Numbered from the stretch's first letter, positions 34,097 through 45,572 are shown. The stretch is 64,000 bases of DNA from Phanerodontia chrysosporium (GCA_001910725.1 MJGA01000004.1:2232001-2296000), one strand, 5' to 3'. Notes: generated by a model not told the origin, from the letters alone. Translations and numbers: made by a program.

Positions 34097-36079
34097 ATGG
34101 CGGAGAACCCGCATGCATTCACGGCGTATGGCTGGGCGTGTTGTCTCTGGATCCTCGTCGTCTCGTTCCAGGTCAGTCTCTGGCCAGTTCGGATCTGCTG
34201 GAGACTCGCCTGACATAGCTGTGTAGGTACAGTATCAAACCTTCTAAACGAACTAGCACTCTCAACACCATTTTCTCAGTATGGCTACCACATCTCTGCG
34301 CTGAACCAAATCCAAGCCGTCCTCAGCTGTCGCGGAAACCCTGACCAGCTCCCCGAGCTCCCCGAAGGCTATGGTCTGCCGACATGCATCCCCATGTCTG
34401 ACGCTACGTTCTCCGTTGTGACCTCAGTGTACACCGTCGGCGGCCTTCTCGGCAGTCTCGTTGCGAATGTCGTCATGGACAACGCCGGGCGGAAAGGCGC
34501 AGTCCAGGCGAGCTCCGCCATGTTCGTGCTGGGGTCGGCCATCATGGGCATCTCTGCGTCCTTATGGCCGCTCATCATCGGACGGTACGTTGTCCTCACC
34601 CGCATACACCCTGCCTGTACTCAATCTGCGATGTGTGTAGGACCCTGGTCGGCGTCGGCGCCGGCTTCGGACTGTGTGTCGGGCCCATCTTCTTATCCGA
34701 GATTGCTCCTAGCAAAATTCAGGGCGCCGTCGGTGCGTAGCTGCCCCCTCCTTCATGTCCACATACTCACCGTGTGAAACGACAGGCGTCCTCACGCAGT
34801 TCGCCATCGTCATTGGCATCATGATCACGCAGGCAATGGGCCTGCGGCTCGCCACGCCACATGAGTGGCGGCTCGTTCTGCTGTTCTCTGCCGCGCTGTC
34901 GTTCGGACAGCTGCTGCTCAGCCCGCTCATTGTCGAGTCCCCTGTGTGGCTGCACCGGCGTGGGTTGCTTACGGACAAGGCGGCTGCGTCGCGGAGGCTG
35001 TGGGCGATGAACGAGGTACCATCAAATGAGCCCGACTGTCAGTGTGCCCGCACTGTCTCCGACGTTTTTGCAGGTGCTGACCATGATGTAGTCCCGTCCG
35101 ACAGTCCTCACGATCCTCTCCTGGGTGATGTTGAACGCGATGCAGAGGATGATGGAGCCGGTCAGCTGAAGGACCCAGAAGACCACCAAGCCGCCATTTC
35201 TCTGCCGCAGCTGCTGACCCGTCCGGAACTGCGCAAGCCTTTGGTCATCGTCTGCTTCTCCATGCTTTGCCAACAGCTCTCAGGTGTCAATGCTGGTGCG
35301 AGGTCCCCTTTCTTTGGCCTTCTCGGTATAGCTCACACGAAACAGTCTTGTACTACAGCAATGACATTCTCTCAAAGGCTCTTCCCGATCTTGGCCCCTT
35401 CGTCTCTCTGGGAATTACCATCGTCAATGTCATCATGACCTTCCCGCCCATTTTCCTCATCGAGGTGCGCGAGTTATTCCTTTACGGCGCTGCATTCAGT
35501 CGTTAACAGCGTGATCTCTTCGCACAGAGGCTTGGCAGGAAGACATTGCTGTCCCTGTCTGCCGGTGGTGCCTTCCTTTCACTAGTGGGAGTTGGATTCG
35601 GCCTCGACTCTGGCCTGGTCGCTCTCGCCAGTATCACTATCCTGACCTTCGTTGCGTGAGTTACAGGTTGTATTGGTAAATCATTTGGTGAAAGCTCACG
35701 TCCTTTATGCATAGATCGTTTGCAATTGGCATTGGACCTGTCCCGTTCGTCATGATCCCCGAGGTGTCTCCTTTGCACGTACGTTCTGCCCGTTTTGCAT
35801 TGCGTGACGTTCATTGACACGGGGCTTAAGGCTGTCTCCGCGCTTTCGTCTGTTGGACTCTCCCTGAATTGTAAGCGCTTCCTGTGGCCGGCGTCGTAGA
35901 GTGGCGAGACTGACAGGGCACTTCTAGGGATCGCAAACTTCCTTGTCGGCCTCGTGTTCCTTCCGCTTCGTAATCAGCTCTCGGGCGGCGATCCGCACAA
36001 GGAAGGCCGTATCTTCTACCTTTTCGCGGGCATGCTTGCTTTCTGCACGTTGATCTTGTTCAAGTTTTACCGAGGGTAA
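34097..36079 (+). CDS. MFS sugar transporter, GLUT-like (Vps73/Ybr241c type)
   Basis: About ten exons for a 12-helix major-facilitator protein. Start MAENPHAFTAYGWACCLW, then FQ|YGYHISALNQIQAVL after a 108-nt intron. The NAGRKGA loop between helices 2 and 3 is present, as are GVGAGFGLCVGPIFLSEIAP (helix 4, sugar-porter signature), a central loop rich in acidic residues, ELRKPLVIVCFSMLCQQLSG (helix 7 with the QQLSG motif), YYSNDILSKAL, RLGRKTLLSLSAGG and GPVPFVMIPEVSP. The last helices end with LFKFYRG and TAA. Motifs fit a hexose-type transporter; the YGYHIS..NQ start is typical of the vacuole/endosome-associated group. Substrate and membrane are inferred. Confidence 0.85.
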
Positions 36080-36354
36080 CGTGTTGGCGGAGTGAGCAGG
36101 TTGCACGTTTCTCCTTGTCTTTCTCTGGATAGGATGTTTCGCACTTTTCTGTGGCAATCGTAGCACACTTTTCCTGGACCTAGTTGGAATGTATTATATG
36201 TTTCTAGACATAACCGCGAGTAATGCAGAGGCAAGCAAGCAGTGCCGTCACCCAGTCGTATCGTTTATCGCACATCCTTCAACATCTTCGCGTGAAGTGT
36301 AAGTCGTATGTTAACGTCTATGTCCAGTCGGTCTGAAGGTCAAAGTGATACCGT

Positions 36355-38510
36355 TCAGTCGATTGAGTGCAGCTCATAGGATTCCTTGATCAGCGAAGCG
36401 GCCTTCTCCGAGCGTGGCCGCAGCTCGCAAGGGAAGGGCTTCGGATGGCTGGCCGCGGTCCGAGCACATGAGCATCTACAGCCATACCATGTCACAGACG
36501 AAAGCGAGACGCACCTCGACACCGCGGTGGTGAACTCGATATTCGGCTCGATGGCGTTCCCGTCAGCGTCCCTCGCCTTCTGGATGTCGAACACGGCAAG
36601 GACGCGCGCGATGGCGATCCACACCATGTCGCCCGCGAGGTGCCGGCCGGGGCAGATGCTGCGGTCCTGCGTGAGCTGCCGCGGCATCCAAAACATGCAG
36701 CCTCGCTCACCGTCTGCCCCAACCATAGACGGCCCCTTGCACGAAGTCTTCGCCGGCACCGAGCGGCGTCGGCAGGAATCGCTCGGGTTTGAACGCATGG
36801 GGATCGTGAAAGCGGCGCTCGTCCCAAGTAATGCTCCTGTGTGCATAAGTTCGTCAGCCTGAGGATGCTTTCGCGGACGGTGTCGGACAGCACGCGCCTG
36901 GCGTTCGCTATGACAATGGCACCCTTGGGGATGTACATGCCGCGATACACATCGTCTTCAGTCGCCTTGTGAGGGACTGCGACAGGCGCGACGGGGTGCC
37001 ATCTGGTTTGAAACGTCAGTGTGACTGATGCACTTGCTGCTTCGGACGGAGGCTACACACCGCATAGTCTCTTTCACAACGCATTCCACATATGGGAGAG
37101 AGTCGCGGTCAGTGAAGTCAGGCAGTCGTCCGTGACCAACAACTTTGTCGATCTCTTCTTGCGCCTTGCGTTGAGCCTCGGGGTTCAAAAGCATGCACGC
37201 GATGAATGTCGTCAAAGTATTCCAAGTCTGTCGGCGGCCAGTGATAACGAGGAAAACCCATTGTCAACCGGAAGAGTCTTACCGTCTCCGTCCCACCTGG
37301 TGGCTAATCAGCGAACATCCTACGATGGAGACCCAGACTTTATACCTCCGAAGATCATATGAGCTGCTATGGACACGTCGTACTTGTTCTGCGGTGTGAG
37401 CTGGCCCGCTTTGATGAGTCTGTCCAGCTCGTCTGCGACGAAGGATGGTGTCGCAATGCCGACGCCTAGTAGGGAATGGATGCAGATCAGCAACAGATCG
37501 GATAGATGTGGCGAACCCGTACGAGTTGCTCCTGGACAAGAGACACAGGGTGGTGGATGACGTGTGACAGGATTGCCTTGGTATCTGGAACAGCCCGTTA
37601 AATGAAGCTACATCTGAAGTGCTAGGACTTGATGGTCATACCCTCGATGTACTTGATGAACCATGCTCCAGGGAACCAGGATGGTAATTTCGCAACTACG
37701 CACTAGGTTAGAGCAGGGAACAGACAAGAAAGCTGGGGTCTCACATAATGGAGAAACATCCAGCAGTGACGGTTGACTGGCCTCATGCTGAATCTTGACG
37801 AAGACGTCCGCGATCTTGAGATGCTCATCGTCCTCCGAAAGTATGCGGTGTCCGAAGACGATCTCGACGATGATCGACACAACATACCTACTCGTGTTCG
37901 CCTAGATCAGCACGCCGAGTACGCTGGCATTCATGGCGCAGTTACGCACCAATGCGTGTGATGTTCTATGCCCTTTGGATCAGCGAGGAAGTTGTGCAGC
38001 ATGATGCTTGTCGCTCGCTCCTGAACGTCTCGAAATTGGAAGGCCTTATCTTTTTCAAACGGGACCTGTATCATCTTGCGTAACGTCTTATGGTATGGAC
38101 CATAGGGCATGAGCAGGACCATATCCTTCCAGCCAATTCTGAGACAACACGTCAGTACGTTTCGCTCAAAGCCAGGGCGCATTTCCGCACCTCTCGAAAA
38201 TGGGGAACCTAGGACGGTCTGCATACTTTGAGCTGCGCTTCTCAAGCAACTCCGTAGCCGCCTCCTCGCTGCTGAGGATGACGAGGCGTTTACCAAGGAC
38301 ATTCAACGACATGACGTCGCCGTACTGCTTCGCCCAGCGATACCATACTTCCGCAGCTTCGTCGTTGTTGGGCATTTGTCTGAGGTGTCCAATGATAGGA
38401 TCCTCCGGAGGGCCAGGGGGGTACGGCAGCCGTGTTGGAACGCAGCGAGTGAGGACGTGCATCATAGCGAGGGCACACATGACGGCAACAGCGACTGTGG
38501 CGGGGTCCAT
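36355..38510 (-). CDS. cytochrome P450 (P450-1)
   Basis: Membrane anchor MDPATVAVAVMCALAMMHVL followed by the proline hinge LPYPPGPPEDPIIGHL. Further blocks: SKYADRPRFPIFER, MPYGPYHKTLRKMIQ (helix C), FIACMLLNPEAQRKAQEE (after helix I), YVECVVKETMR (ExxR of helix K), WHPVAPVAVPHKATEDDVY and ITWDERRFHDPHAFKPERF (PERF). The heme loop is YGWGRRICPGRHLAG, split by an intron after GRR. The first residue of the heme loop is Tyr where the consensus FxxGxRxCxG has Phe. The end is PFPCELRPRSEKAASLI, then stop. It is an ER-bound monooxygenase with unknown substrate. It is closely related to the two P450s at the right edge and more distant from P450-2. Confidence 0.88.
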
Positions 38511-39460
38511 GGTGCGAGCGAGACTGACGGAAAGGCCAAGTACCCCGCGTTCTCTTATCCGTCGAGCTGCCCTGAGGCTTTAATTCCGCGCAGGTACTGC
38601 ACGCAGGCAGTAGCATACAAGCTGTCACGATTCAGGATCATGGCGTCGCTTATGATAGGGTTCCGCCCGATGGGTCTTCGGGAAAGTACTGGTTGGTTCG
38701 ATCATGCATAGACTCGATGAAGTTACGCACCTTCGGCTTCGACCACCGGGAGGAAAATGAAGAGGACCACTACTACTCTCCATCTGCTGCAAGGCCCTCA
38801 CTTGGACCCGACCCGCGCGCGCTGCGCCCATTATCGGCGGACAACGCTCTGTCCATATCGTCCGTCATTTTTCGATTGTCATGCAGGGGTTGTCCGTTAC
38901 ATACCTGCAGTCGCGGCGTTTGTGCAGCCCAATGTGGCGCGCGATCGGTATTGTCGTCCGCCTTGGCGTATCGCGTAGTCCAATCCGAGGCTAGACCTAC
39001 GAAGATTTGTAAGGATTGCGTGCCTTGAAAAAGAGTGAACACACCACCTTGTGACTGCAACCAGGAACGTTCCACGTAACCTTGCCCACCGTGACGGAGT
39101 CTACCTCAGCGTCAGTAACGAGCCTTCCGCACGTCCAACAATTCCGGCAAGGATTCATAAATTCATGTGCACGTACTGGCATTCATACAAGATGAACTGA
39201 AGCATTTCAGAGTACAAGTACAGTACTCAGCCCATCAACATAATCTGGATGTAACTTAGCAATGGTCATGACAACATACCCATACTAGCAAGTAGCCATA
39301 CTGTACACAATGCAACTGTAATGAACTTGGAATGCCCTTAAGACAGTGGCAGATCAAATATGCTGCATGAACAGCTCCATATCCTTTTGCCCTGGGTGTA
39401 AAACGGACCAATTGGCCCGTTCACAAACCGCAAAGCAAAGGGAAAAAGGAGGAGATCCCC
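38511..39460. other. intergenic between P450-1 and U2 snRNA
   Basis: 5' region of P450-1 and 3' flank of the U2 gene. Short frames only, none recognised. AT-rich near 39180-39350. Confidence 0.45.
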
Positions 39461-39646
39461 CGACGACGCAAGCCAGTACTGCAGCGGCAAGGTCATCGCG
39501 CCTCCGAGTTGCAAGCAGAGCTCGGAGGACAAGGGCGGCAAAAATTTGATAACCAATAATGGAGGCGGTGCCTCCATAATAGTGGTTAAACTATTAAGAA
39601 CAGATACTACACTTGATCTAAGCCAAAAGGCCAGAGTGGTAAGGAT
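39461..39646 (-). ncRNA. U2: U2 spliceosomal snRNA
   Basis: On the minus strand the gene reads GGCCTTTTGGCTTAGATCAA near its 5' end, then GTGTAGTATCTGTTCTT, which contains GTAGTA, the sequence that pairs with intron branch points. A Sm-site-like CAAATTTTTG follows at about 39540-39550. A stem CTCCGAG/CTCGGAG (stem-loop III) comes next, and a final hairpin closed by CGATGAC/GTCGTCG with loop GCAGTAC (stem-loop IV) ends at about 39462. The total of about 186 nt fits U2. The 5' end is set about 22 nt downstream of a TATATAA box. U2 acts in branch-site recognition in the nucleus. The stem-loop I sequence GGCTTAGATC differs by one base from the usual GGCTAAGATC. Confidence 0.93.
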
Positions 39647-39666
39647 TCACGAAGGGCGCGCCTTCG

Positions 39667-39674
39667 CTTATATA
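39667..39674 (-). promoter_or_regulatory. TATA box of the U2 snRNA gene
   Basis: TATATAAG on the minus strand, ending about 21 nt before the inferred U2 5' end. Spacing fits a polymerase II snRNA promoter. Confidence 0.6.
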
Positions 39675-40348
39675 CCGTCGCTCTCTGCGCACGGACCAGC
39701 CTGCGCTTATGTAAGCATCACACGCACGACCGCCCCGCGTCGCGTCTGCCTCTCGCACAAACAAGAACAGAACGTCTATAGCTTGGATAGTAAACAGGGA
39801 AGGTATTCATATCGTCAGGTGCTCGCCCTTCGGACCACGCGCTGTTACTCGGCGGGGTTCGCCATGTGTAGGTTGCATGCTGCTCGAGAAGTGCTTCGGA
39901 TAACTAGACAGAGACGTGTAAGCTCACAAGGTGGAAGCTACCTCGTGAGCACATGAGCGAACTCGATGGGCGGCGAGCCGACGCTCCCGCCGGCGTGCAC
40001 GGCCTTCTCGATGCCGAAAGCCGTCAGTGCGACGCCGAGCCAGACTTCATTGTCTGCGCCCGGGGGCGGGGCAGATGTTACACGTCCTGTGGATCATCCT
40101 ACAGCTCAAACGGGAGATCGGGACAAGGACGACCCACCAAAGTCACGTCTTGCCAAAAGGCCTCGTCCGAACCTCGCCTGCACGCCTGCGGGAAGTGACA
40201 ATTTAACAGCGCAGGCTGAATACAGCAACACAACGATAGCTCATTGCCTAATGACATCGAAGCCAAAGTAGTGCAAAAGTCTTGAAAACATTGGTATGAG
40301 TACGACGAACGGCTACAGACACAGCGCGAACCGACCATGTCCATCGCA
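39675..40348. other. intergenic upstream of U2
   Basis: Upstream region of U2 and 3' flank of the unknown gene at 40.3 kb. Frames of up to about 130 codons are present but not recognised, and no splice-linked gene model emerges. Confidence 0.4.
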
Positions 40349-40816
40349 TCACGCTGCGAAGTTGGACCAAGTACCCTGGCAAATCTCGTACCACCGCGGC
40401 TTGGTCGTGGGAGGGATTCCAAGATGCATTTTGACAAATTCGAGGTCGTCGTCGTGGATGACAACGTCGTTCGTGGCAGGCGACCCGTCGTCGCGCAGGA
40501 TGAAGAGGTGGCCAAAGCCGCCGTGTTCGTCGTCGTAGGCGAGGACGAGGTGGCTCCGGACGGGCGCCATGGTAGGTCGCGCATAGAACATGTAGCCTGG
40601 CAAAAGGCTCTTTGCACAGGCGACCACCGTCTCCCGGAACTCCTGGGCCTCGTTTGGCGGGAGGTTGTCCTTACCCTGGACCTTCTGAGCGTACCGCGCA
40701 AAGTGCTGACGGTTTTCGTTGCTGAGGAGGAAGCCGTACCCAAATTCAGGAATAGGCCCGCCGATGTACTTGACCCGAGGATGGAATGCGCGTCGATATC
40801 GCGGCCGCTGCGACAT
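40349..40816 (-). CDS. lineage-specific unknown protein, tandem copy 1
   Basis: Single exon, 155 residues, start MSQRPRYRRAFHPRVKYIGG. It shares with the gene at 41.7 kb the blocks PRVKYIGGPIPEFGYGF, NRQHFARYAQ, FYARPTMAPVRSHL, LRDDGSPATNDV and LGIPPTTKPRWYEI, roughly 60% identity by eye. No domain, signal peptide or membrane segment is recognised. The same short two-lobed architecture in two neighbouring genes shows recent local duplication and suggests both are translated. Function unknown. Confidence 0.6.
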   Translation of the reverse strand: MSQRPRYRRAFHPRVKYIGGPIPEFGYGFLLSNENRQHFARYAQKVQGKDNLPPNEAQEFRETVVACAKSLLPGYMFYARPTMAPVRSHLVLAYDDEHGGFGHLFILRDDGSPATNDVVIHDDDLEFVKMHLGIPPTTKPRWYEICQGTWSNFAA

Positions 40817-41657
40817 CTCCGCCTAGTGAGACACTGAGAAGGTGGCGGGCCAGCCGCAGGCGCCGAGACTTCCTGTTGTTGACGATAGACGCCCGCACAC
40901 CCACGGAGTGTTGATCACAAATCAGATGTGGCGGCTCACGAGGCCGCCACATACAACAACGTTTGCTTGCGAACTGAACAAGCGAGACGTCTAAGGTGCA
41001 ACCGTGATAACACAGAGCAGCGGCAGGTATCCAACAGGTCTCAGCCACTGTGGCTGTTAAGGCGAATACTCAGCGGAAGCCCCTTCGAAGCAACTAGTAT
41101 TCGTAGTAATAGATCCACCGACAGGCCGACCAGTGCAGTATACCACATCCTGTGGTTCAGCCAATTCTTGCATGCCCTGCGCCGGTGCTGTACTTCGCCG
41201 CTGTTCAGACTAGCAAGTTTGGCATGCCCAACCTCAGTGAAGGGGACGCCTCACGTCTCTCTGTCGCAGCGTACTTTCTCTAGTCGCATGATATGGTGCA
41301 TAGCACAGTATAATATAATACAGCCGATGAATCTGGCAGTTAGCGCGAGCCCCAAGTTACTCTGCCAGCAAAAGGAGCGGTAGCCTGGTTAGGTACACGG
41401 AACAGTGAAACATTAGCTTGCGTTACTGTGTCTCACGTCCTGGATGCATGAGTTCACTACATAATAATAACGAAAAAGATATGAGGGAGCGCGGAATGTC
41501 CATTGCAGATTATCCACCAGGATGATGACGGGAATGCGTGGCCCAATTATCATGGAATACTAGTACAAGGACTCATTGCACAAAAGCCTTTCAAGGATCG
41601 TTATGAGTACGATGAGCAAGCATATATAGACGAGACGAACAGACCATGTATGGGATA
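40817..41657. other. intergenic between the two unknown paralogs
   Basis: Holds the 5' region of copy 1 and the 3' flank of copy 2 (both minus). AT-rich around 41280-41640. No gene recognised. Confidence 0.45.
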
Positions 41658-42116
41658 TTACACTGCGAAGTTGGACCAAGCACCTCTGTATATCTCGTAC
41701 CACTTCGGCTGGGTCGTGGGCGGGATGCCAAGGAGCTGTCTGATGAAGTCGAGGTCTTCTTTAAGGATTGGAACGTCTTTGGTGGCAGGCGAGCCGTTGT
41801 CGCATAGAATGAAGAGGTCCTCGAAGCCATCGTCTCCATCGTAGACGAGAGTGAGTTGGCTCCGCACGGGCACCATGTTAGGTCGTGCATGGAAGACGTA
41901 GGTCGGGAGAAGGGTATTTGCACAGGCGGCGAACGACTCCCGGAATCTCTCTGCTTCGTCGGGAGGGATGTCGGACATACCCAGAACCTCTTGAGCGTAG
42001 CGCGCGAAGTGCTGACGGTTGTCGTCGTTGATGAGGAAGCCATATCCGAATGAAGGGATAGGTCCTCCAACGAACTTGACGCGGGGATGATTTACACGCT
42101 GCGGGTCTTGCGACAT
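41658..42116 (-). CDS. lineage-specific unknown protein, tandem copy 2
   Basis: Single exon, 152 residues, start MSQDPQRVNHPRVKFVGG. It aligns along its whole length with the gene at 40.3 kb: GGPIPSFGYGFLINDDNRQH, LLPTYVFHARPNMVPVRSQL, LFILCDNGSPATKDV and LGIPPTTQPKWYEIYRG. The two proteins start and end with the same kinds of sequence, so both boundaries are probably right. No known family is recognised. Confidence 0.6.
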   Translation of the reverse strand: MSQDPQRVNHPRVKFVGGPIPSFGYGFLINDDNRQHFARYAQEVLGMSDIPPDEAERFRESFAACANTLLPTYVFHARPNMVPVRSQLTLVYDGDDGFEDLFILCDNGSPATKDVPILKEDLDFIRQLLGIPPTTQPKWYEIYRGAWSNFAV

Positions 42117-42323
42117 CTTCAGGGTTGGGAGAAAGGGGGAGAGTTGTCAACTTTGTTCCCGTCGGGGTGTTGCAGACTAAATAATCTCCGAGTCGAGTGG
42201 CCCACGTCATGAGGAAGCGATTGTTCGTTGGCGCTTTGGCCACCGTGGCTGGCCCGGGCATCAGCTCTCGGGGCATTTATATACGACAATGAACTTGTGA
42301 ACTACATTGTCACTTCTCGCACC

Positions 42324-43492
42324 ATGCCACCCAGACCCCAGCCAGCAAAATACTGCACATCTCGCAGGACGCGGCTCAGTGCTGCCAGCGCACGTTCCTA
42401 CACCTACAATCCTCGCAATTTGGAGGATCCATGGTATCCTGTCTACCGGACAACCTTCAGCGAACTGCTCGACAAGTTGGATCCTACTCAATCACTCGTG
42501 GTTATGGACAACTACCTCATCTTCCTGTCGTCTGCTGAGCGCGACTTGCTGAGGCAGCTGGGACATGGCTTATCTGAAGACGATCGCGAATGGTACCACG
42601 TAGAACACAGTCCAAAGGACAAACCCCAGACGTTGCCAGGTGCGGTGTTTGAGGCTATAGCTGTTCAACAATCCGATTGATCGATTGCATCATAGCGAAC
42701 GAAAGCCTCGACGAGGCGACGCAGGGGATCCGCGAGCGCGATGAGCTATTGGCAGCCACATACGCGCAGCGCCAAGAGGACGCCGCTAATGCGCCAGGTG
42801 AGGATTATTTACACCCGTGCACATCCTAGTCTTAACGAGCGGCGTTTCTAGCGGCGGAAGACGATCTCAATGCATCTCGAATCACCGTGCCCGACGGTGG
42901 GGCATTGCAAATAAAGCCTGACTTTCTGGTGGCCCACATGAACGGCGACATTACAGAGAAGCCGTCTGACGAGTCGCTTGAACTGGAGGAGTGGTGTGCG
43001 TCCATGGGATATCACACGCGCCACCAGTGCTTCCCCTTGATTGGCGAAGTCAAGCCTTTGCCGTCTCGAAGTCGAACCTCTAGAAGACGTCAAGACCTCA
43101 TCCGTCGACTCCTTCAAACCGCGGAGACCGATCTCTTCAGTTACCTCGCAATAGTCTTCGCTCGCGATCTCAGTGCGCAGAAGGTGGTTGCCGTCTCTGC
43201 AACAGGCATCTACTGGCGGTGGTGCAGCTTCGAGAGATCGGAGGCGCCTTTCTACGATAACTACGTACCGCTCTCGACGGAGAAGCAGCGGAAGTTCCTG
43301 GCGAAATTCAACAGGGTGAAATGGCACACCTTGGGCACGGAGGAATCAGACCGCGAACTCAACAAGATGTGGACTACCGCACTCTCCTCATTTCTCACAG
43401 ATCACCCCGATTACCCGTTGACTATGATGCCAAACGTCGAGAAGGAGAAGCAGCTGAAAGAAGAAGCAAAGAGGAAAGCTGAGCAGGCCTAG
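42324..43492 (+). CDS. unknown protein with PD-(D/E)xK nuclease-like signature
   Basis: Start MPPRPQPAKYCTSRRTRL. An N-terminal segment ends at PGAVFEAIAVQQS; the frame then shifts at about 42673 and continues IDCIIANESLDEATQGIRER. A GT-AG intron (from about 42801) leads to AAEDDLNASRITVPDGGALQ. The C-terminal exon contains IKPDFLVAHMNG followed by FPLIGEVKPLPSR about 40 residues later, then a helical, charged end (KEKQLKEEAKRKAEQA). PD...E-x-K with this order is the signature of PD-(D/E)xK nuclease-fold proteins, many of which are uncharacterised in Agaricomycetes. Catalytic activity is not established. Adding one C to the CC run at 42673 joins the two frames. Confidence 0.6.
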
Positions 43493-43826
43493 TCAGCGCG
43501 GTCGAGAGGACTTCCCTTGGACATAATGATACTATGCGCTATGCTTTCGAACGAGTCTGTAAACTGTACTATCAGTGTCGCTGAATGATGACATTCTTTC
43601 ACATCTGTGTTCTTCACGTTGTGAAGTCATCGAGGTCTTTGCTATCCGGCAGCGAATGGCCATACTTTCCTCATATAATATTACGGCAGTCAACCTGGGG
43701 TTCCTTTGCTCAGGTGACACCATCGTTGACGAATAGAGTAGATCCTAGAGGGACATAAGACGGGAGACAAGTCGCTACTAGCACTAAGATACAAGACAAT
43801 AAATACCCTAAACTCCTTGTGATGCA
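43493..43826. other. convergent intergenic region
   Basis: 3' flanks of the PDxK-like gene (plus) and CDC50 (minus). AT-rich, nothing recognised. Confidence 0.5.
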
Positions 43827-45281
43827 TTACCGGTTCCAGGACAGAAGGGACATGTCGCCGGGTTTCCTGCACAGGCGTGTGAGCCAGGGGGACGAGCGGA
43901 AGCGACTACGACACATACCTCGGCCGGAACACATGGCGAATCGTGCCGCTATTGCGAGGCCGACGAACAGCGCCGCAGTTGCAACATATGCCCACCCAAG
44001 AACGGGTTCTTACCGCCTATCCAGGACACTGTCGTGATTACCACGGATTTCGTGCCGCGGTACGACTGGACAGGGTAATCTGACGCATACAGTCAGTACA
44101 GCGCCAAGAGAAAGGGGCTGTGTTGCACGCACTCATGTAAGCGACAATCTGGTATCGTCCTTGTTCAAGGCGGTCGTTATCATTGCGTCCCCAGAGCTTC
44201 GTGAACGTCGGCAGACCCGCAGTGCGCATCCAGTTCTGGAAGTGCTCGTCCTCCTTCAAGTTTGGAGGGGGAGTAGAGTTCGAGTACGATGGGTAGCGGA
44301 CGCGCCAGTTGGGAGGGGGCGCAATCTCGTCAATGCTATAGCCTGGAGTGGCGGCGTACTTCTTCGCCTCGCCCGGCCAGGCGATGCCCTTCTCCGACCA
44401 CAGGTAGGTTGTTGCTGGGTTCGAGCCCACCAGTGTCAGGTTGCTGTACGTGTCTACGGCCGAGGGGCAGTGAGCAGGAATAGGGATGTCAGTAGATCCT
44501 TACGCACCATTGAACACAGAGTTCGCAATTAGGCCGCACGGATATATCGCCTTGCCGTTCTCAGTTGTTATAGGCTTGCAGTCACCCGAGTCCAAAGAGC
44601 CCGGGCTGACATAGTCGCCCTTGAGCTGGTTCATGTCGATACTCTTGACGTAGCGCCGGTGGTTTTGAAAGAAGTTCGTCAGCTTGTAGTATAGGAGGAC
44701 GGTGGGATCGAGGGAGTACGGGACGTCGAACTGTATGTAGCACTGGCGCTGCATCCCCACAGGAGCCGAAGTGTCTTCGACGAAGGCAAACTGCGGCGGC
44801 GAGTACGGCGCGTTGGCGTGTCCCGCCCGCAAGCGGTAGTTGTAGTGCGGCATCTGCACGAAGTTCAACGACGTATTCGACGCTGACGCCGTCTGGTTCT
44901 CGCATGTTGTGTAGTCTAGAGTGATTTCGGTGACCTGTGGGGCCGGCGCAGGTGAGTGCGGGAATGCGGCCATGCGCGGGACCTGCGTACCAGCCCGCTA
45001 CCCCAGATGAGGAGCCCGCCGACGGGTGCAAAGATGAGTCCAATAACAAGGAGGGCTGGCAGCACAGTCTTCGGTGTCAAGATAGGCTGCCATGCCTTGA
45101 GTCGCTGCTGCTTGAAGGCAGTATCTAGGCGTCAAATCCGAATGTGAGCGGATACGGCAGGGGGCGTTGTGAAGCGGCACGTACTCGCTGGTTTCCGCCA
45201 GTTGCCCTTCTCTTTCTTAGGCTGCCCATCTGCGGCTTGGTCCCCGTCTGCCCGCCCGCGGTTTCGTCTGAAGAGAGCCAT
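43827..45281 (-). CDS. CDC50: CDC50/LEM3 family, beta subunit of P4-ATPase flippases
   Basis: Start [19 protein letters not shown], then [20 protein letters not shown] (entry to membrane helix 1) and [14 protein letters not shown]. The lumenal domain has [42 protein letters not shown] and [10 protein letters not shown]. Later blocks are [66 protein letters not shown] and a second membrane helix ([16 protein letters not shown]), ending LLSWNR. Two membrane segments and paired lumenal cysteines are the family plan. The protein escorts aminophospholipid flippases from the ER and supports their activity, so it links to the endosomal theme of this window. Introns are phase-consistent and no frame break is seen. 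Confidence 0.92.
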
Positions 45282-45423
45282 ACTGGTACAAGATGGGGGA
45301 GAGGAAGATGAGAACCGGGACGAGGTGGAAGGAGGCAGCGCAGCCTGTGACCGGCGGCAAGTGTTCCATCATCGGCCGCTGACGCCCGCTCACCTCACTC
45401 GGATGACTAACCCCGCGCCCCAG

Positions 45424-45433
45424 GTTAGGGTTA
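45424..45433 (-). promoter_or_regulatory. telo-box-like element upstream of CDC50
   Basis: GTTAGGGTTA on the plus strand, 143 bp before the CDC50 start. Same core as the box upstream of TMA7. Function inferred from position only. Confidence 0.3.
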
Positions 45434-45572
45434 TCCGGCACAACACAACTTGTATTCGACCAAGATGTAGTGAGTGTATATCGTACATCTATCCAAGAGA
45501 CACCAATGTGTGGGTATGAGCAATGCATGAGAAGAGCCATCATCGTCGTAAGGTGTACAGAGCCGCCCAGTC

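Noticed and set aside
39338..39577. 79-codon minus-strand open frame at 39.4 kb
   Set aside because: It is the U2 snRNA read as protein.
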